Below, one piece after another: positions 22,211 to 33,406 of a DNA stretch of 64,000 nucleotides. The notes under the pieces are model-generated. The model searched no databases. It had not been told where the DNA came from and saw only the letters and a program-made list of their open reading frames with translations. The first letter of the stretch is position 1; each line of letters opens with the position of its first letter. Both the position numbers and the translations under genes were made by a program. Origin of the DNA: Ichthyophis bannanicus (lineage: Eukaryota; Chordata; Amphibia; Gymnophiona; Ichthyophiidae); assembly GCA_033557465.1 (NCBI GenBank), contig CM066040.1, forward strand, positions 330,788,297 to 330,852,296, written 5' to 3'.

Positions 22211-25173
22211 TTAATAATGGTTTATGGACCTTTCCTCCAGGAACTTGTCCAAACCTTTTTTAAACCCAGCTACACTAACAGCCTTTACTACATCCTCCGG
22301 TAACAAATTCCAGAGTTTGATTACACGTTGAGTGAAAAAATATTTTCTTTTATTAGTCTTAAATAGTTTACCCTGTAGCTTCATTGCATGTCCCCTAGTC
22401 TTTCTATATTCTGATAAGGTAAACAATCGATCTACGTTTACCCGTTCCACTCCTTTCATTAATTTATAGACTTCTATCATATCTCCCCTCTGCCGTCTCT
22501 TTTCCAGGTTAAAGAGCCCTAAGCTTTTTAGCCTTTCTTCATAGGAGTATCCTTCCATCCCCTTTAACATTTTGGTGGCTCTTCTCTGTACCTTTTCTAA
22601 AATTGCTATATCCTTTTTAAGATACAGTGACCAGAATTGCACACAATATTCAAGGTGCGGTCTCACCATGTAACGATATAGAGGCATTATAATATCTTTT
22701 GTTTTATTTTCCATTCCTTTCCTTATCATACCTAGCATTCTATTTGCTCTCTTGGCCGCTGCTGCACACTGGGCTGAGGGTTTTAACATGGTATCCACAA
22801 TGACGCCTAAATCTTTTTCCTGGGTGGTGGTTCCCAATGTGGAACCTTGCATCGTGTAACCATAGTTTGGGTTGTTCTTCCCTAGGTGCATAACTTTGCA
22901 CTTGTCCACATTAAATTTCATCTGCCATTTTGATGCCCAATCTTCCAATTTATCAAGATCCTCTTGCAATTTTTCACAATCCTCTTGGGTGTTAACAACT
23001 TTAAATAGTTTTGTGTCATCTGCAAATTTGATAACCTCACTCGTTATTCCATTTTCCAGGTCATTTATGAATATGTCAAAAAGCAGCGGACCCAGCACAG
23101 ATCCCTGGGGTACACCACTATTCACCTTTCTCCATTGGGAAAATTGGCCATTTAGCGCTACCCTCTGCTTTCTATCTTTTAACCAGTTCCTGATCCACAA
23201 TAGTACACTGCCTCCTATCCCATGACTCTTTAGTTTTGCTCAAAGTCTCTGATGAGGGACCTTGTCAAAGGCTTTCTGAAAGTCCAGATACACAATATCA
23301 ACGGACTCACCTTTGTCCACCTGTTTATTCACTCCTTCAAAAAAACATAACAGATTAGTAAGACAAGATCTTCCTTGTCTAAAGCCATGTTGGCTGTCTC
23401 CCATTAGGTTGTGACTATCTACATGCTGAGTAATTTTATTCTTTATGATGGTTTCTACCATTTTTCCCGGTACTGACGTGAAGCTCACCGGTCTGTAGTT
23501 TCCCGGATCACCCCTGGAACCCTTTTTAAAAATTGGTGTTACATTGGCGATCCTCCAATCTTCAGGTATTAGAGATGATTTTAATGATAGTTCACAGATT
23601 ACTGATAGCAGGTCTGCAATCTCATATTTCAGTTCTTTCAACACCCTTGGATGTATACCATCCGGCCCGGTGATTTGCTACTCTTCAGTTTATCTGATAG
23701 TTGTAAGACATCTTCCTGATGTATCAATATTTCCTTCAATTCTTCTGCACCTTTAAATACCACTTCAGTCATGGGTAACATCCCTACATCTTCCTCAGTA
23801 AAGACCGAAGCAAAGAATTCATTCAGTCTCTCCGCTATTGCCTTGTCGCCTCTTAGTGCTCCTTTAACCCCTTTATCATCTAATGGACCAACTGACTCTC
23901 TCACAGGTTTTTTGCTACGAATGTACTTGAAAAGGTCTTTATTTTGCGTTTTTGCTTCCGCAGCAAGCTTCTTCTCAAATTCTCTCTTTGCCTGCCTTAT
24001 CAATGCCTTGCATTTGACTTGCCAGTGCTTGTGCTGTTTCCAGGTTTCGTCGTTTGGCTCTTTTTTCCATTTCCTGAAAGATGCTTTTTTGGCAACAACA
24101 GCCTCTCTGACCTCACCTTTAAACCATGCTGGCAGTTTTTTGGACTTCCTTCCACTTTTCTTAAAGCGTGGAATACAGCTGTTCTGGGCTTCCAAGATAG
24201 TATTTTTCAACAACACCCAAGCTTGATGTACGTCTTTAACCTTCGCAACTGCTCCTTTTAGTTTTTTCTTAACTGTTTTCCTCATTTTATCATAGTCTCC
24301 CTTTCGAAAGTTAAAAGGTAGTACTGTGGATTTCCTTACTATCCCTCCTCCACTAATTAAATCAAAGGCGATCATGCTATGATCACTATTGCCAAGTGGC
24401 CCCAACACCCTTATCTCTTGCACTAGATCTGGTGTTCCACTAAGGACTAGGTCTAATATGGCTTCCCCTCTGGTCGGTTCATGAACCAGCTGCTCCAAGA
24501 AGCAGTCATTTATTTCATCTAGGAACTTTATCTCCCTAGCATGTCCTGACGTGACACTGACCCAGTCGATACCGGGGTAATTGAAATCACCCATTATTAT
24601 TACTGCGCTGTAACTTTTGTTAGCTTCCTTGATTTCTTTGAGCATTTCATCATCCATTTGATCATTCTGGCCAGGTGCTCGATAGTACACCCCCACTGCC
24701 ATCGCCTTCCCCCTTTTATATGGAATTTCAATCCATATAGATTCTACAGCAGATTTTGTTTCCTGCAAAACTTTAATCCTTTCTGAGTCAATGCCCTCTC
24801 TAACATAGAGCGCAACCCCTCCACCAATTTGATCAGCTCTATCATTACGATATAGTTTGTACCCAGGTATCACAGTGTCCCACTGGTTGTCCTCCTTCCA
24901 CCATGTCTCTGATATTCCAACCATATCTAACCTTTCATTTAGTGCTATATATTCTAACTCTCCCATCTTATTCTTTAGACTTCTAGCATTTGCATACAAG
25001 CATTTTAGAGAATGTATTTTATTCATGTTAATTTGGCTATTGTTAGAAATGGGTAAATTGGGATCTTTAAGCTCTGTCTGCTCCATACTTGAGGGCATTT
25101 GGGCTACTTTACTCTTTTGTGGAACCTCTCTGCTTTTGGTAGTATCCTTCAAGGATACATTCTTCCAAACCAT
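22211..25173 (-). pseudogene. CR1 ORF2 endonuclease-reverse transcriptase, copy B
   Basis: Three minus-strand frames cover ORF2. 25173-23638 holds the endonuclease (NARSLKNK, GDFNYPGIDW, NSDHSM) and the linker. 23644-23240 holds the first RT motifs (YRPVSFTS, HGFRQGRSCLTNL, LDFQKAFDKVPHQRL). 23200-22211 holds SGVPQGSVLGPLLFD, the catalytic FADDTKLF and the C-terminus. Frameshifts lie near 23640 (in the segment SKSPGPDGIHP of copy A) and 23238. It is less damaged than copy A and could guide a family consensus. Confidence 0.9.
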
Positions 25174-25243
25174 CCGCTCTTGGGCGACTGTCGGCTTTCC
25201 CCTAATATCTAGTTTAAAAGCTGCTCTATCTCCTTTTTAAAGG

Positions 25244-26127
25244 TTAATGCCAGCAGCCTGGTTCCATCCCGATTAAGGTGAAGCCCATCCCTTCGGAAGA
25301 GCCCCTGCTTTCCCCAGAATGTTCCCCAGTTCCTAACAAATCCAAAACCTCATCTCTGCACCATTGTCTCATCCACACATTGAGACTCCGGAGCTCTGCC
25401 TGCCTTATGGGTCCTGCACGTGGAACAGGAAGCATTTCGGAGAATGCTACCCTGGAAGTTCTGGATTTCAACTTCCTACCTGAAAGCCTAAATTTTGCCT
25501 CCAGAACCTCCCTACCACATTTTCCTATGTCATTCGTACCGACATGTACCAAACAGCAGACTCCTCCCCAGCACTATCTAAGACCTTATCTAGGTGGCGC
25601 ATGAGGTCCGCTACCTTCGCACCAGGCAGGCATGTTACCAGGCGATCCTCACGTCCACCAGCCACCCAGCTTTCTACATGCTTACTGATCGAATCACCAA
25701 CTATAACGGCTGTCCTAACCCTTCCCTCATGGGCACATGGCCCTGGAGAAACTTCCTCGGTGCGAGAAGGTTTTACATCACCTGGAGGACAGGTCCTAGT
25801 TACAGGATCACTTCCTGCCACACCAGGGTGAGGCTCTCCTGTCACGTGACCTCTCTCCTCCATGGTAACAGGGGTGCTGCCAGACTGGAGGTGGGACTTC
25901 AGGACTATATCCCTGTAGGTCTCGTCTATGTACCTCTCTGTCTGTCGTATGTTTTCCAAGTCTGCTACTTTAGCCTCTAGAGAACGGACTTGTTCCCTGA
26001 GAGAAAAGAGCTCCTTGCACCTAGTGCACACGTAAGACCTCTCACCAACTGGGAGAAAATCATACATGTGACACTCAATGCAAAAGACTGGAAAGCCCCC
26101 ATCCCGCTGCTGGACTGCTGTCTGCAT
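25244..26127 (-). pseudogene. CR1 ORF1 (SGNH esterase-like), copy B
   Basis: The frame 26127-25525 begins at a Met (MQTAVQQRDGGFPVFCIECH) and has C-x2-C pairs, a short coiled coil (LFSLREQVRSLEAKVADLEN) and the esterase block GDSISKHVESW. A frameshift near 25548 (inside GTND) moves the rest to 25552-25244, with GTNDIGKCGREVLEAKF. The start is supported by the upstream 5' UTR and by the Cys-rich N-terminus missing from copy A. Confidence 0.83.
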
Positions 26128-26439
26128 CTTAGTTTTAAGTTTATGTCTAGATCTTTAAGTTCTTAATTACTAGGGGTTGCTATGGGTATTTATACCAATA
26201 AAACTGTACCTAATACGTTTAATATACCTTGTTCACCTGAAGCTTAATTAATCTCAGGTCCTTAGTGTATGACTGATTTGGGTAATGAGCTTCACCTGAA
26301 AGCACCTCCTGTCTTTTAAGATGTGTAAGTACCTATAAAGCTATGATTATCCCAGGGGAGGGTGGGTGTGGGGAGAGAGGGAAATAACACTTATTAAAAG
26401 TGGGCTGCTACACAGTACCCTGTCTTGTGCTGCTGAGGT

Positions 26440-26720
26440 AAGCTAAATTCTGATTTGATTTAAATTATAGCTCTTAGCTGCTGCTAGGCTCTAACTTGTT
26501 ATGAAATTTAAACTACAAGCTCTCTGCTGGGTATTAAATTTAACCAGAAAGCTCTCTTCTGTGTGTTAAATTTAAACTAAAAGTACTTTGCTGTTACTTG
26601 GCCCTGAGTGACTATTAAATTTAAACTACAAGCTCTCTGCTGGGTATGAAATGTAACCAGAAAGCTCTCCTCTGTGTTTTAAATTCAAACTTTAATTGCT
26701 GCTACTAGGCCCTAACTGAT
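26440..26720 (-). repeat. Tandem repeats in the CR1-B 5' UTR
   Basis: Imperfect units of roughly 60 bp recur, each with TTAAATTTAAAC followed by AAGCTCTCTGCTGGGTAT or AGAAAGCTCTC on the + strand. They lie upstream of ORF1. Tandem units in a LINE 5' UTR can act as promoter monomers; that role is inferred only from position. Confidence 0.6.
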
Positions 26721-26883
26721 CCAACAAAAAACAGTGGGTTCACAGATTAAGTAGCTTTAATACAAAGAATTCTTTTTAGAAAATTACCAGAAGTATATAC
26801 TCACAGTTGCAGATTTCTCTCAAGAAGTAACAGTCCCCCTTTCTAGTCCATCCAGGCTACCTGCTTAAAATTCACTTGGTAGA

Positions 26884-28375
26884 TGTTGACTGTGGATACT
26901 GCATTAGATGAGTCCCCTGGCAGGACTACCTCTGGTCTTCCTGGCTTCTCCAGTTCTCGATGCCCGGTTGAGCTCTTTTTCTCTTTGGGTTCTGTTAGCC
27001 GAGCTGAGTCTCAGGATGACAGCTGTGGAGAGCAGACTGTCTGCCTTCATGGAGCAGCAGCGGGCACTGATGGCCAGCCTGTCTGGCGCATCTGCCCCGA
27101 CCACCAGGACATCGACATCGAAGTCGACCCCGGAGACCGAGCCGATACTCGAGTCCATCATGGCTCGAAGTCGACCTCGGTCGTGGTCTCCCTCGACTTC
27201 CCGTTCGGGACCGAGGGTGTTGACGCTGGTGCTGGTGCTCCAGGGCCCGCGGGGTCGGATCCTGACTCCTCGTCGGACGAGTCCGCCTGGGAGACGGAGG
27301 ATGAGGAGTCCCCTGACACATTCAAGACTCGGTGCGTCCCGTCGGACTCACCGCAGTCGGAGCCCCGGAGTAGATCCCCTCCGGAGGACACCCGGTTCTC
27401 GGAGTTTGTCCGGGATATGGCCACCGCGTTGGCTATTCTGGCGGACCCCGAGGAAGAGCCTCGAGCTGAAGAGCTCGAGGCCCTACAGTACGACTCTCCT
27501 CCGAAGGAGGCCTTTACTGTCCCGGTTCCTCCAATGCTGGAACGGCTCCTCTTCCGTATGTGGGAGGCACCAGCCTCGGCGCCGGTCTTGAGCAGCGAGT
27601 CGATTCGATTTATCGACTCCGGAAGAGCCCTGGCTTTCAAAAAGCGCAGCTACCACACCATTCCATGGTGGTGGAATCGGCCATGCATCGCCTGAAAAGT
27701 CAGAAGATGAACTCCGCGGTGCCCCCTGGCAGGGAGGCCCGAAACCTGGACGGTATTGGTATAAAGTGCTTCCAGGGCTCGATGCTTGCTTGCCGTGTCC
27801 AGTCTTACCAGCTGTACATGGGCATGTACTTGCGAGACCTGGCCAAGGAGCTGGCCGGGTTCTCCGCTGGTCTCTCCGGGGAGTCCCTGCAGAGATTCAA
27901 GTCCTTGTCCTCGGGGATTCGGGACTGCTCGAAGTTCATGTCCCGCGCCACCTACGATGGCTTCGAGGCTTCGGCCCGAGTTGCGGCAGCCGGCATTGCG
28001 GCTCGATGCCAGGCATGGCTGCAGTCATCGGACCTCGAGCCATGGGTTCATGACAAGTTGGTCGATGTCCTTTGCCGAGGTGAGAACCCTTTTGGCAAGC
28101 CCATGGCCGAGAAGGCCACACAGCTCGAGACTGAGCACCTTACACGGACAAGGCTGTCTAGAAAGACCTCTGCTCCTTCTCATAAGAAGAAGGCCTCGGG
28201 TAAGAAGCCCTTTTACCCGAAGAAGGGCACTGCCTACAAACAGTACCCTCAGTATCAGGCTGTCCAAGCTGCACCCCGGGGTCAGCAAGCCAAAAGGCAG
28301 GGTAATGGGCCCCGTAGGCAGAGGACCCCCAAGCCTCCGGCCCCTGCTCCCACTCAGCAGGGTGGGGGGTTTTGA
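26884..28375 (+). pseudogene. DIRS-3 gag-like protein, N-terminus missing
   Basis: The body is spread over three frames. 26908-27150 has the segment AFMEQQRALMASLSGASAPT. Part of 26883-27695 has SPPEDTRFSEFVRDM and RAEELEALQYDSPPKEAF. 27560-28375 has SMVVESAMHRLKSQKM, LQSSDLEPWVHDKL and CRGENPFGKPMAEK, and ends in QQGGGF at 28375. The basic KKK/RR-rich tail fits nucleic-acid binding. The Cys/His motif is missing because of truncation. Confidence 0.78.
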
Positions 28376-28379
28376 CTCC

Positions 28380-30276
28380 TCCAGCACAGCCTCTCAGTCC
28401 CTGCTCTCCCAACCCTGCAGAGGAGGTCGCCTCGCCCTCTTTGCCCACCAGTGGCCCCACATCACTGGGGACAGTTGGGTGTTGAACATAGTCCACAGGG
28501 GCTATGCACTACATTTTCACCAACTGCCTCCTCCATACTTTCCAGGGGAGCCTCCAAGGCCTCCCCTGCACACAGATCTTCTCCTTCAGGAGTTCCAAGG
28601 TCTGTTGGTGGACAGGGCGGTGGAGTCTGTGCCTCCCCACTTGCAAGGTCAAGGGTTCTACTCCAGGTATTTCCTGGTACCTAAAAAAACCGGTGGCCTT
28701 CCACCTATTCTGGTTTTTCAGGAACCTAAACAAGTTCCTAGAGAAAGAAAAGTTCAAGATGCTTACTCTTGGAACACTTCTGCCCTACCTCCAGCAGGGA
28801 GATTGGCTATGCTCCTTAGATCTAAAGGATGCGTACACTCACATGCTCATTCATCCAGACCACAAAGTACCTCAGGTTCATTGTGGGAGGAAACCATTAT
28901 CAGTACAGAATACTGCCTTTTGGCCTCACCTCCGCTCCCAGAGTCTTCACCAAATGCCTGGCAGTGGTGGCGGCCTACCTGAGAAATCAAAGCATCTTTG
29001 TCTTTCCCTATCTGGACGACTGGCTCATCAGAGGTCAGACGTGCCAGGAGGCCCGACAGGCCACCCTCAGAACTATTGCTCTTCTTCAAAGCTTGGGATT
29101 TGTAATAAACTTCGCAAAGTCCACTTTGCTCCCCTCCCAGAACTTGGAGTTCATAGGGGCAAGACTGGACTCTGTCCTGGCAAAGGCATTCTTGCCAGCA
29201 AACAGAGCCCAAAGGCTGATGGACTTAGCAAATCAGTTTCTCAGCGGGTCGGTGGTCTCCGCCAGACTCTGCCTGAGGCTGCTTGGCCACATGGCTTCGA
29301 CAGTTCATGTAACCCCCAATGCCAGGCTCCATATGCGGCCTGCACAGTGGTGCCTTCGGAGTCAGTGGTCACAGGCAGCCTCAGACACAGAATAAGGGTA
29401 TCCAGACCATTTCTGGACTCCCTCAGCTGGTGGCTGCACCCACCCAATCTACTAAAAGGGGTGCTCTTTCAGATTCCTGGGTACACAGTGGTACTGACCA
29501 CAGACGCCTCCCTGCAGGGCTGAGGAGCTCATTGTCTGAACAAGTGCACCCAGGGCCTGTGGTCTTGGGAGGCGGCACAGCAGATCAATCTCCTCGAACT
29601 CAGGGATATTCGACTAGCACTCAAAGCTTTCTCTTCTACCCTAGCTCATCAATCTGTACTGGTTCAGACAGACAACCAAGTAGCCATGTTTTATGTGAAC
29701 AAACAGGGTAGGACTGGGTCCAGACTCCTTTGTCGGGAGGCACAGGACCTTTGCTCCTTTGCCCTCAAGCACAACATGCTCCTCAAGGCTGTGTACCTTC
29801 CAGGCCAGGAAAACTTCCTGGCCGACAGGTTGAGCAGAATTTTACAGCCCCACGAGTGGCAGCTGCATCCTTTGGTAGTTCAGAAGATCTTCCTAAAATG
29901 GGGTCTTCCTTTGATAGATCTGTTTGCCAGTCCACTGAACAAGCAACTGCCCAACCTCTGCTCCAGGCAACTGCATCCTCTGCGGATAGCAGCAGATGCT
30001 TTTCTGATTCCCTGGTCTCAGGGCCTTCTGTATGCGTTTCCTCCCACACCCTTGGTGGCCCGAACTCTTTTCAAGATTCTTCAGGACAAGGCCTCGGTCC
30101 TGCTGGTGGCTCCCAGGTGGCCCAGACAGCCTTGGTTTCCACTTCTGCTTCAGCTGGCAGTGGATCCTCCACTGCCTCTGGGGTTGCAACCTGACCTTCT
30201 CTCTCAGAACCAGGGTTCCCTTCTGCACCCCAATCTCAAAGCTCTCAATTTGATGGCCTGGAGGCTGCAAGGGTAG
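28380..30276 (+). pseudogene. DIRS-3 pol: RT, RNase H and Dam-like region (broken)
   Basis: RT motif A is in LCSLDLKDAYTHMLIHPD (about 28805-28860). A frameshift near 28865 leads to 28829-29395 with YQYRILPFGLTSAPRVFTK and an intact catalytic PYLDDWLIRG (about 29005-29035). RNase H returns to the first frame and meets a TGA at 29521-29523, where Trp is expected after TDASLQG. It then continues at 29686-30276 with MFYVNKQGRTGS, the Dam-like block IDLFASPLNKQLPNLCSR and WPRQPWFPLLLQL. Few lesions, but not intact. Confidence 0.85.
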
Positions 30277-30279
30277 TTC

Positions 30280-31310
30280 TGGCTCCCTGGGGCCTACCTC
30301 AGGAAGTTGAGGAGGTTGTCCTAGCCTCTAGGAAACAATCCACTAGGAAAACCTATGCTCTCAAATGGAAAAGGTTTTCTCTGTGGTGTCAGCTATGTAC
30401 AGAGGATCCTTTCTCCTGTACTGTACCAGTAGTGCTTCAGTACTTACTGCACTTATCAAATCAAGGAATTAAGTCCAGTTCTGTTCGGGTCCACCTCTCA
30501 GCTTTAGCAACTCACCACTCACTGGTGGAAGGACATTCTCTGTCGGTTCACCCTTTGGTGTCCCGCTTTCTCAGAGGCTTGCTTTTGCTCAAGCCTCCAA
30601 TCCGTCCTCCTGCTCCTGAGTGGGAGTTGAATGTGGTCTTGCAGCAGCTGACTCTCCCACCCTTTGAGCCGATGGCTACTTGCCCTCTACGCTTCCTGTC
30701 CTGGAAGACACTCTTCTTGGTAGCCCTTACCTCGGCTAGGCGAGTGAGTGAGCTTCAGCCCTGGTCTGTGATAGGCCTTACACCAGATTTTATAGGAACA
30801 GGGTAGTCCTCAGGACTCATCCAAAGTTCCTCCCCAAGGTTGTCTCCTCTTTCCACCTCAACCAGGAGGTGGTTCTTCCAACATTCTTCCTTAGGCCTCA
30901 TGCAAGCCAGGCTGAAGCAGTTCTGCATACCCTGGACTGTAGGAGGGCCTTATCCTTCTACCTTGACCGTACGCAGGGGCATAGAAAGGCTACTCAGCTC
31001 TTTGTATCCTTTGACCCTAATAAGTTGGGGTTGGCTGTGTCCAAGCATACCTTGTCCATCTGGGTAGCTGACTGTATAACCTGGGCTTACAAGGCGGCTG
31101 ACCTTCCTTTGCAGAGTCGGGTCACAGCCCACCGTGTCAGGGCAATGGCTGCCTCAGTGGCTCATCTCCGCTCTGTGCCCTTGGTAGACATCTGCAGGGC
31201 TGCAACTTGGTCTTCAAGCCAGACTTTTGCGGCCCATTTCTGTCTGGAGAGGTAGTCCCGTAGGGACAGTTCTTTTGGCCAGGCAGTACTCCGGAATCTC
31301 TTTGAGGTTT
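30280..31310 (+). pseudogene. DIRS-3 tyrosine recombinase (frameshift; catalytic Tyr to Phe)
   Basis: 30432-30806 carries LSNQGIKSSSVRVHLSALA and the Arg-I motif SARRVSELQ, then shifts frame near 30765. 30869-31255 carries the C-terminal half with HRVRAMAASVAHL (H-x-x-R kept). The last catalytic position, expected in FAAHYCL, reads FAAHFCL (TTC), and a stop follows at 31253-31255. The Tyr-to-Phe change would abolish strand cleavage even without the frameshift. Confidence 0.82.
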
Positions 31311-31445
31311 AGGCAACTCCTGCCTCCTGCCCTCTGTTGGGCTACCGGTGGAGGTTGTGTCAGTGCAAAGCCTTTCTTTGATGCTGGGACTAGAGGGAGT
31401 TCTCTTGTTCAGCCTGGGTTCCTCAGTAGCCAATAGCTAGGGAGT

Positions 31446-31930
31446 CACCCATATGTGAGGACTGACTTCCTGCTTGGTCCTGGAGAAAGAGTAGTTACTC
31501 ACCTGTAACAGGTGTTCTTCAGGAGCAGCAGGAATCAGTCCTCACAACCCTCCCTCCTCCCCTGGGAGTTGCAGTTGTACATAGTTTAATTTTTTCATTT
31601 TTGTGTGTTGTTCTTAGCTATGTCATTTGACTGAGGTAAGATGGCACCTTTAGGCGGGAAGGGAACTGCGCATGCATGCCTGCATTCCCAAAGGCTTTCA
31701 TAGAAAGCTGGGGAAATGTTCCGCTGGGGCTTCATCAGCGTACTACTACTACTTATCATGTATATAGTGCTAAAAGGCATATGCAGCGCATGCGCGGCAT
31801 ACCTCTCAAAAGCTTCCTTTGGAAGTTGGGGAGCATTCCATGTTGGGCTTTGTTGGTGATGTCACCCATACGTGAGGACTTATTCCTGCTATTCATGGAG
31901 AACACCTGCTACAGGTAAGTAACTATATTT
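31446..31930 (+). repeat. DIRS-3 ICR and right ITR
   Basis: ICR at 31446-31544: CACCCATATGTGAGGACTG to TGGTCCTGGAGAAAG, then AGTTACTCACCTGTAACAGG to CAGTCCTCAC. The right ITR (about 31630-31930) is interrupted at about 31735-31796 by a short LINE tail. An ITR-like stretch (AAGGCTTTC...AGCTGGGG) precedes it, and a second one (AAAAGCTTCCTTTGGAAGTTGGGGAGC) follows it. Confidence 0.78.
31735..31796 (-). mobile_element. Very short L2-type 3' tail
   Basis: TACTACTACTACTTATCATG followed by TATAGTGCTA and CATATGCAGCGCATGCG resembles the extreme 3' end of the L2-like family seen at 20868 and 2228, on the minus strand. It sits inside the DIRS-3 right ITR. Confidence 0.55.
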
Positions 31931-32003
31931 TATACAATAGGTAGGAAGAAAGTGTTTGGAATTTATCATGTGACTTTTAATGCAATATTCTCTCCTTCTC
32001 CAG

Positions 32004-32314
32004 TCTCCGCAAACGACTGTCTGTCTCTGAATCATCACATACAGAGAGTGACTCCAGTCCCCCTTTGACTGCCCGACGTCGTTGCTCAGCTTTGGTTGAT
32101 ATGCCCCGGTTTGCCATCCCAACAGAGGATGAGAGTAGTGCCCAAAAGAAACAGCAAGATTTGGCCATACCATCTACATTTGAGTCACGAGAAGGTGCAC
32201 CACAGTCAATCCCAGAGCAGCCTTTTGAGAGAGAGCTAAAACTAGATGAAGATACTGGGTCAGCAACACCATCTTCAACTATTAGCAACATCAGCAGCTC
32301 AACAACGCTCACAG
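32004..32314 (+). CDS. Internal coding exon of an unidentified host gene
   Basis: A pyrimidine-rich tract ending CTCCTTCTCCAG precedes position 32004, and GTAAGTAC follows 32314, so both splice sites are strong. The 311-nt exon is open in one frame for 103 codons (32005-32313), entering in phase 2 and leaving in phase 1. The product is Ser/Thr-rich and probably disordered. It has basic-plus-Ser sites (LRKRLSVSESSH, RRRCSAL) that resemble basophilic kinase targets, then acidic Gln-rich and Ser/Thr-rich parts. It lacks transposon motifs and contains no stop, unlike its surroundings. I do not recognise the gene. Confidence 0.75.
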
Positions 32315-33390
32315 GTAAGTACATAAATAGAAGTTCAGATCTACACATCTTTTCTGACATTGCCCTCATTTAGGCAGCTTCTAATTGACTAAGTTTTCAG
32401 AAACTGAAGAAAAGACTTGACCTAATACTCAGCATTTTTTTGTTTCACATTGTAATCAGAGTGCCAGTAGCTGCAGAAAACTGGATTCTTTGCAGGCTGT
32501 TTTTTTTTAATTGATCCAACTTCAAACTTATACATGAGTGTTATGCATGATCTTTTGAAACAACATTAAGAAAGTTATGGAATAACGTTTGATATGTGCC
32601 CCTCAACATGCATTAAAGGGCAAAAACGCGTTGTTTTACCATAATGAACAATTTTGTACTGCAATGCGCATTAAATATTAATGAGATGCATGCAAAACAG
32701 CTCATTAGAATTCAGATAGAATAACACAGTTTACAGTTATCACCGTAAACTGCATTACTCTTGGAAAAATAACCCCATTTTCCCCGCCATGAGCATCAGG
32801 CCACTAACACACAGCCCGATGCGCCATGCTGCATTCTTAAAGGTGCCAGATGTGTTTAAAAAAACCAATTCAGCAGGACAAGGATCCCCTTCCCCGACTA
32901 GAAAACAGCTCCCCAAAAAAATACCCCACTCCTCCCACATATACCATAGATCCCCCCCAAAGGACACGCAAGAGGACTGGCATGACCATTAGTCGAACTA
33001 GGCAGTCTCCTGGAGCACCTTTGGTCAGGGGCATCCATTGCTGTCACCCTTCTCCAGGACGTGCAGCAGTGGCAATACGCTGAAAAAGGTACAGCGACAC
33101 CGGTTACCTTTGGTGCCTTTTTTAATATATTGGTGCTGTTGCATGTCCCAGAGAGGGGCAGCAGTAGAGCAGAGGGTGGCGCTGGGAATGAGGGCGCCTC
33201 ATACCTTTGTACCGGCTGTGCACACAAGCCCTCCTTCCCCTTAAGACCCCACTACCATCCAAAAACCAAAACCAAACTTCTCCCACTCCCCTAAGACCTC
33301 CCTGGGCCTACCTTTAGTAAAGCCCGGTGGTCTAGCGGGATCTGGATAGGAACAATCCCCTCTCTCTCTCATTTGGGGCTGGTACCAGGT
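32315..33390. other. Intron with one arm of a foldback
   Basis: Presumed intron of the host gene. No other exon was seen. From about 33310 to 33406 the sequence (GGTGGTCTAGCGGGATCTGG, CTCTCTCTCTCATTTGGGG) is complementary to 35640-35790, forming a foldback later split by the ORF1-only element. Confidence 0.5.
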
Positions 33391-33406
33391 TCAAAATAGT
33401 GCCTGC
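33391..33406. repeat. Target-site duplication, left copy (16 bp)
   Basis: TCAAAATAGTGCCTGC occurs at 33391-33406 and again at 35590-35605, exactly flanking the ORF1-only L1-like element. A 16-bp exact duplication is typical of target-primed reverse transcription. Confidence 0.9.

Larger units (their letters stand above)
22057..26880 (-). mobile_element. CR1-clade LINE, copy B, near full length
   Basis: The element is on the minus strand; its 3' end is the repeated CTTATGTT motif at 22057-22080 and its 5' UTR reaches about 26880. It belongs to the same family as copy A and also contains the ORF1 start and a 5' UTR with tandem repeats (26440-26720) that copy A lacks. The left flank is DIRS-1 and the right flank is DIRS-3 gag, so no common target sequence can be restored. 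The 5' boundary is approximate. Confidence 0.88.
26884..31930 (+). mobile_element. DIRS-3 (group A DIRS retrotransposon), left end missing
   Basis: Starts abruptly in gag at the CR1-B border and continues through pol, recombinase, ICR and right ITR, ending near AGGTAAGTAACTATATTTT (31913-31930). The left ITR and gag N-terminus are absent. The right end lies about 75 bp upstream of a host exon. Ends and proteins resemble DIRS-4 and DIRS-5. Confidence 0.86.

Noticed and set aside
27158..27640. 160-codon minus-strand frame in DIRS-3 gag
   Set aside because: It is the antisense shadow of a GC-rich Ser/Arg coding region; a similar shadow occurs in DIRS-5 gag at 46175-46921.
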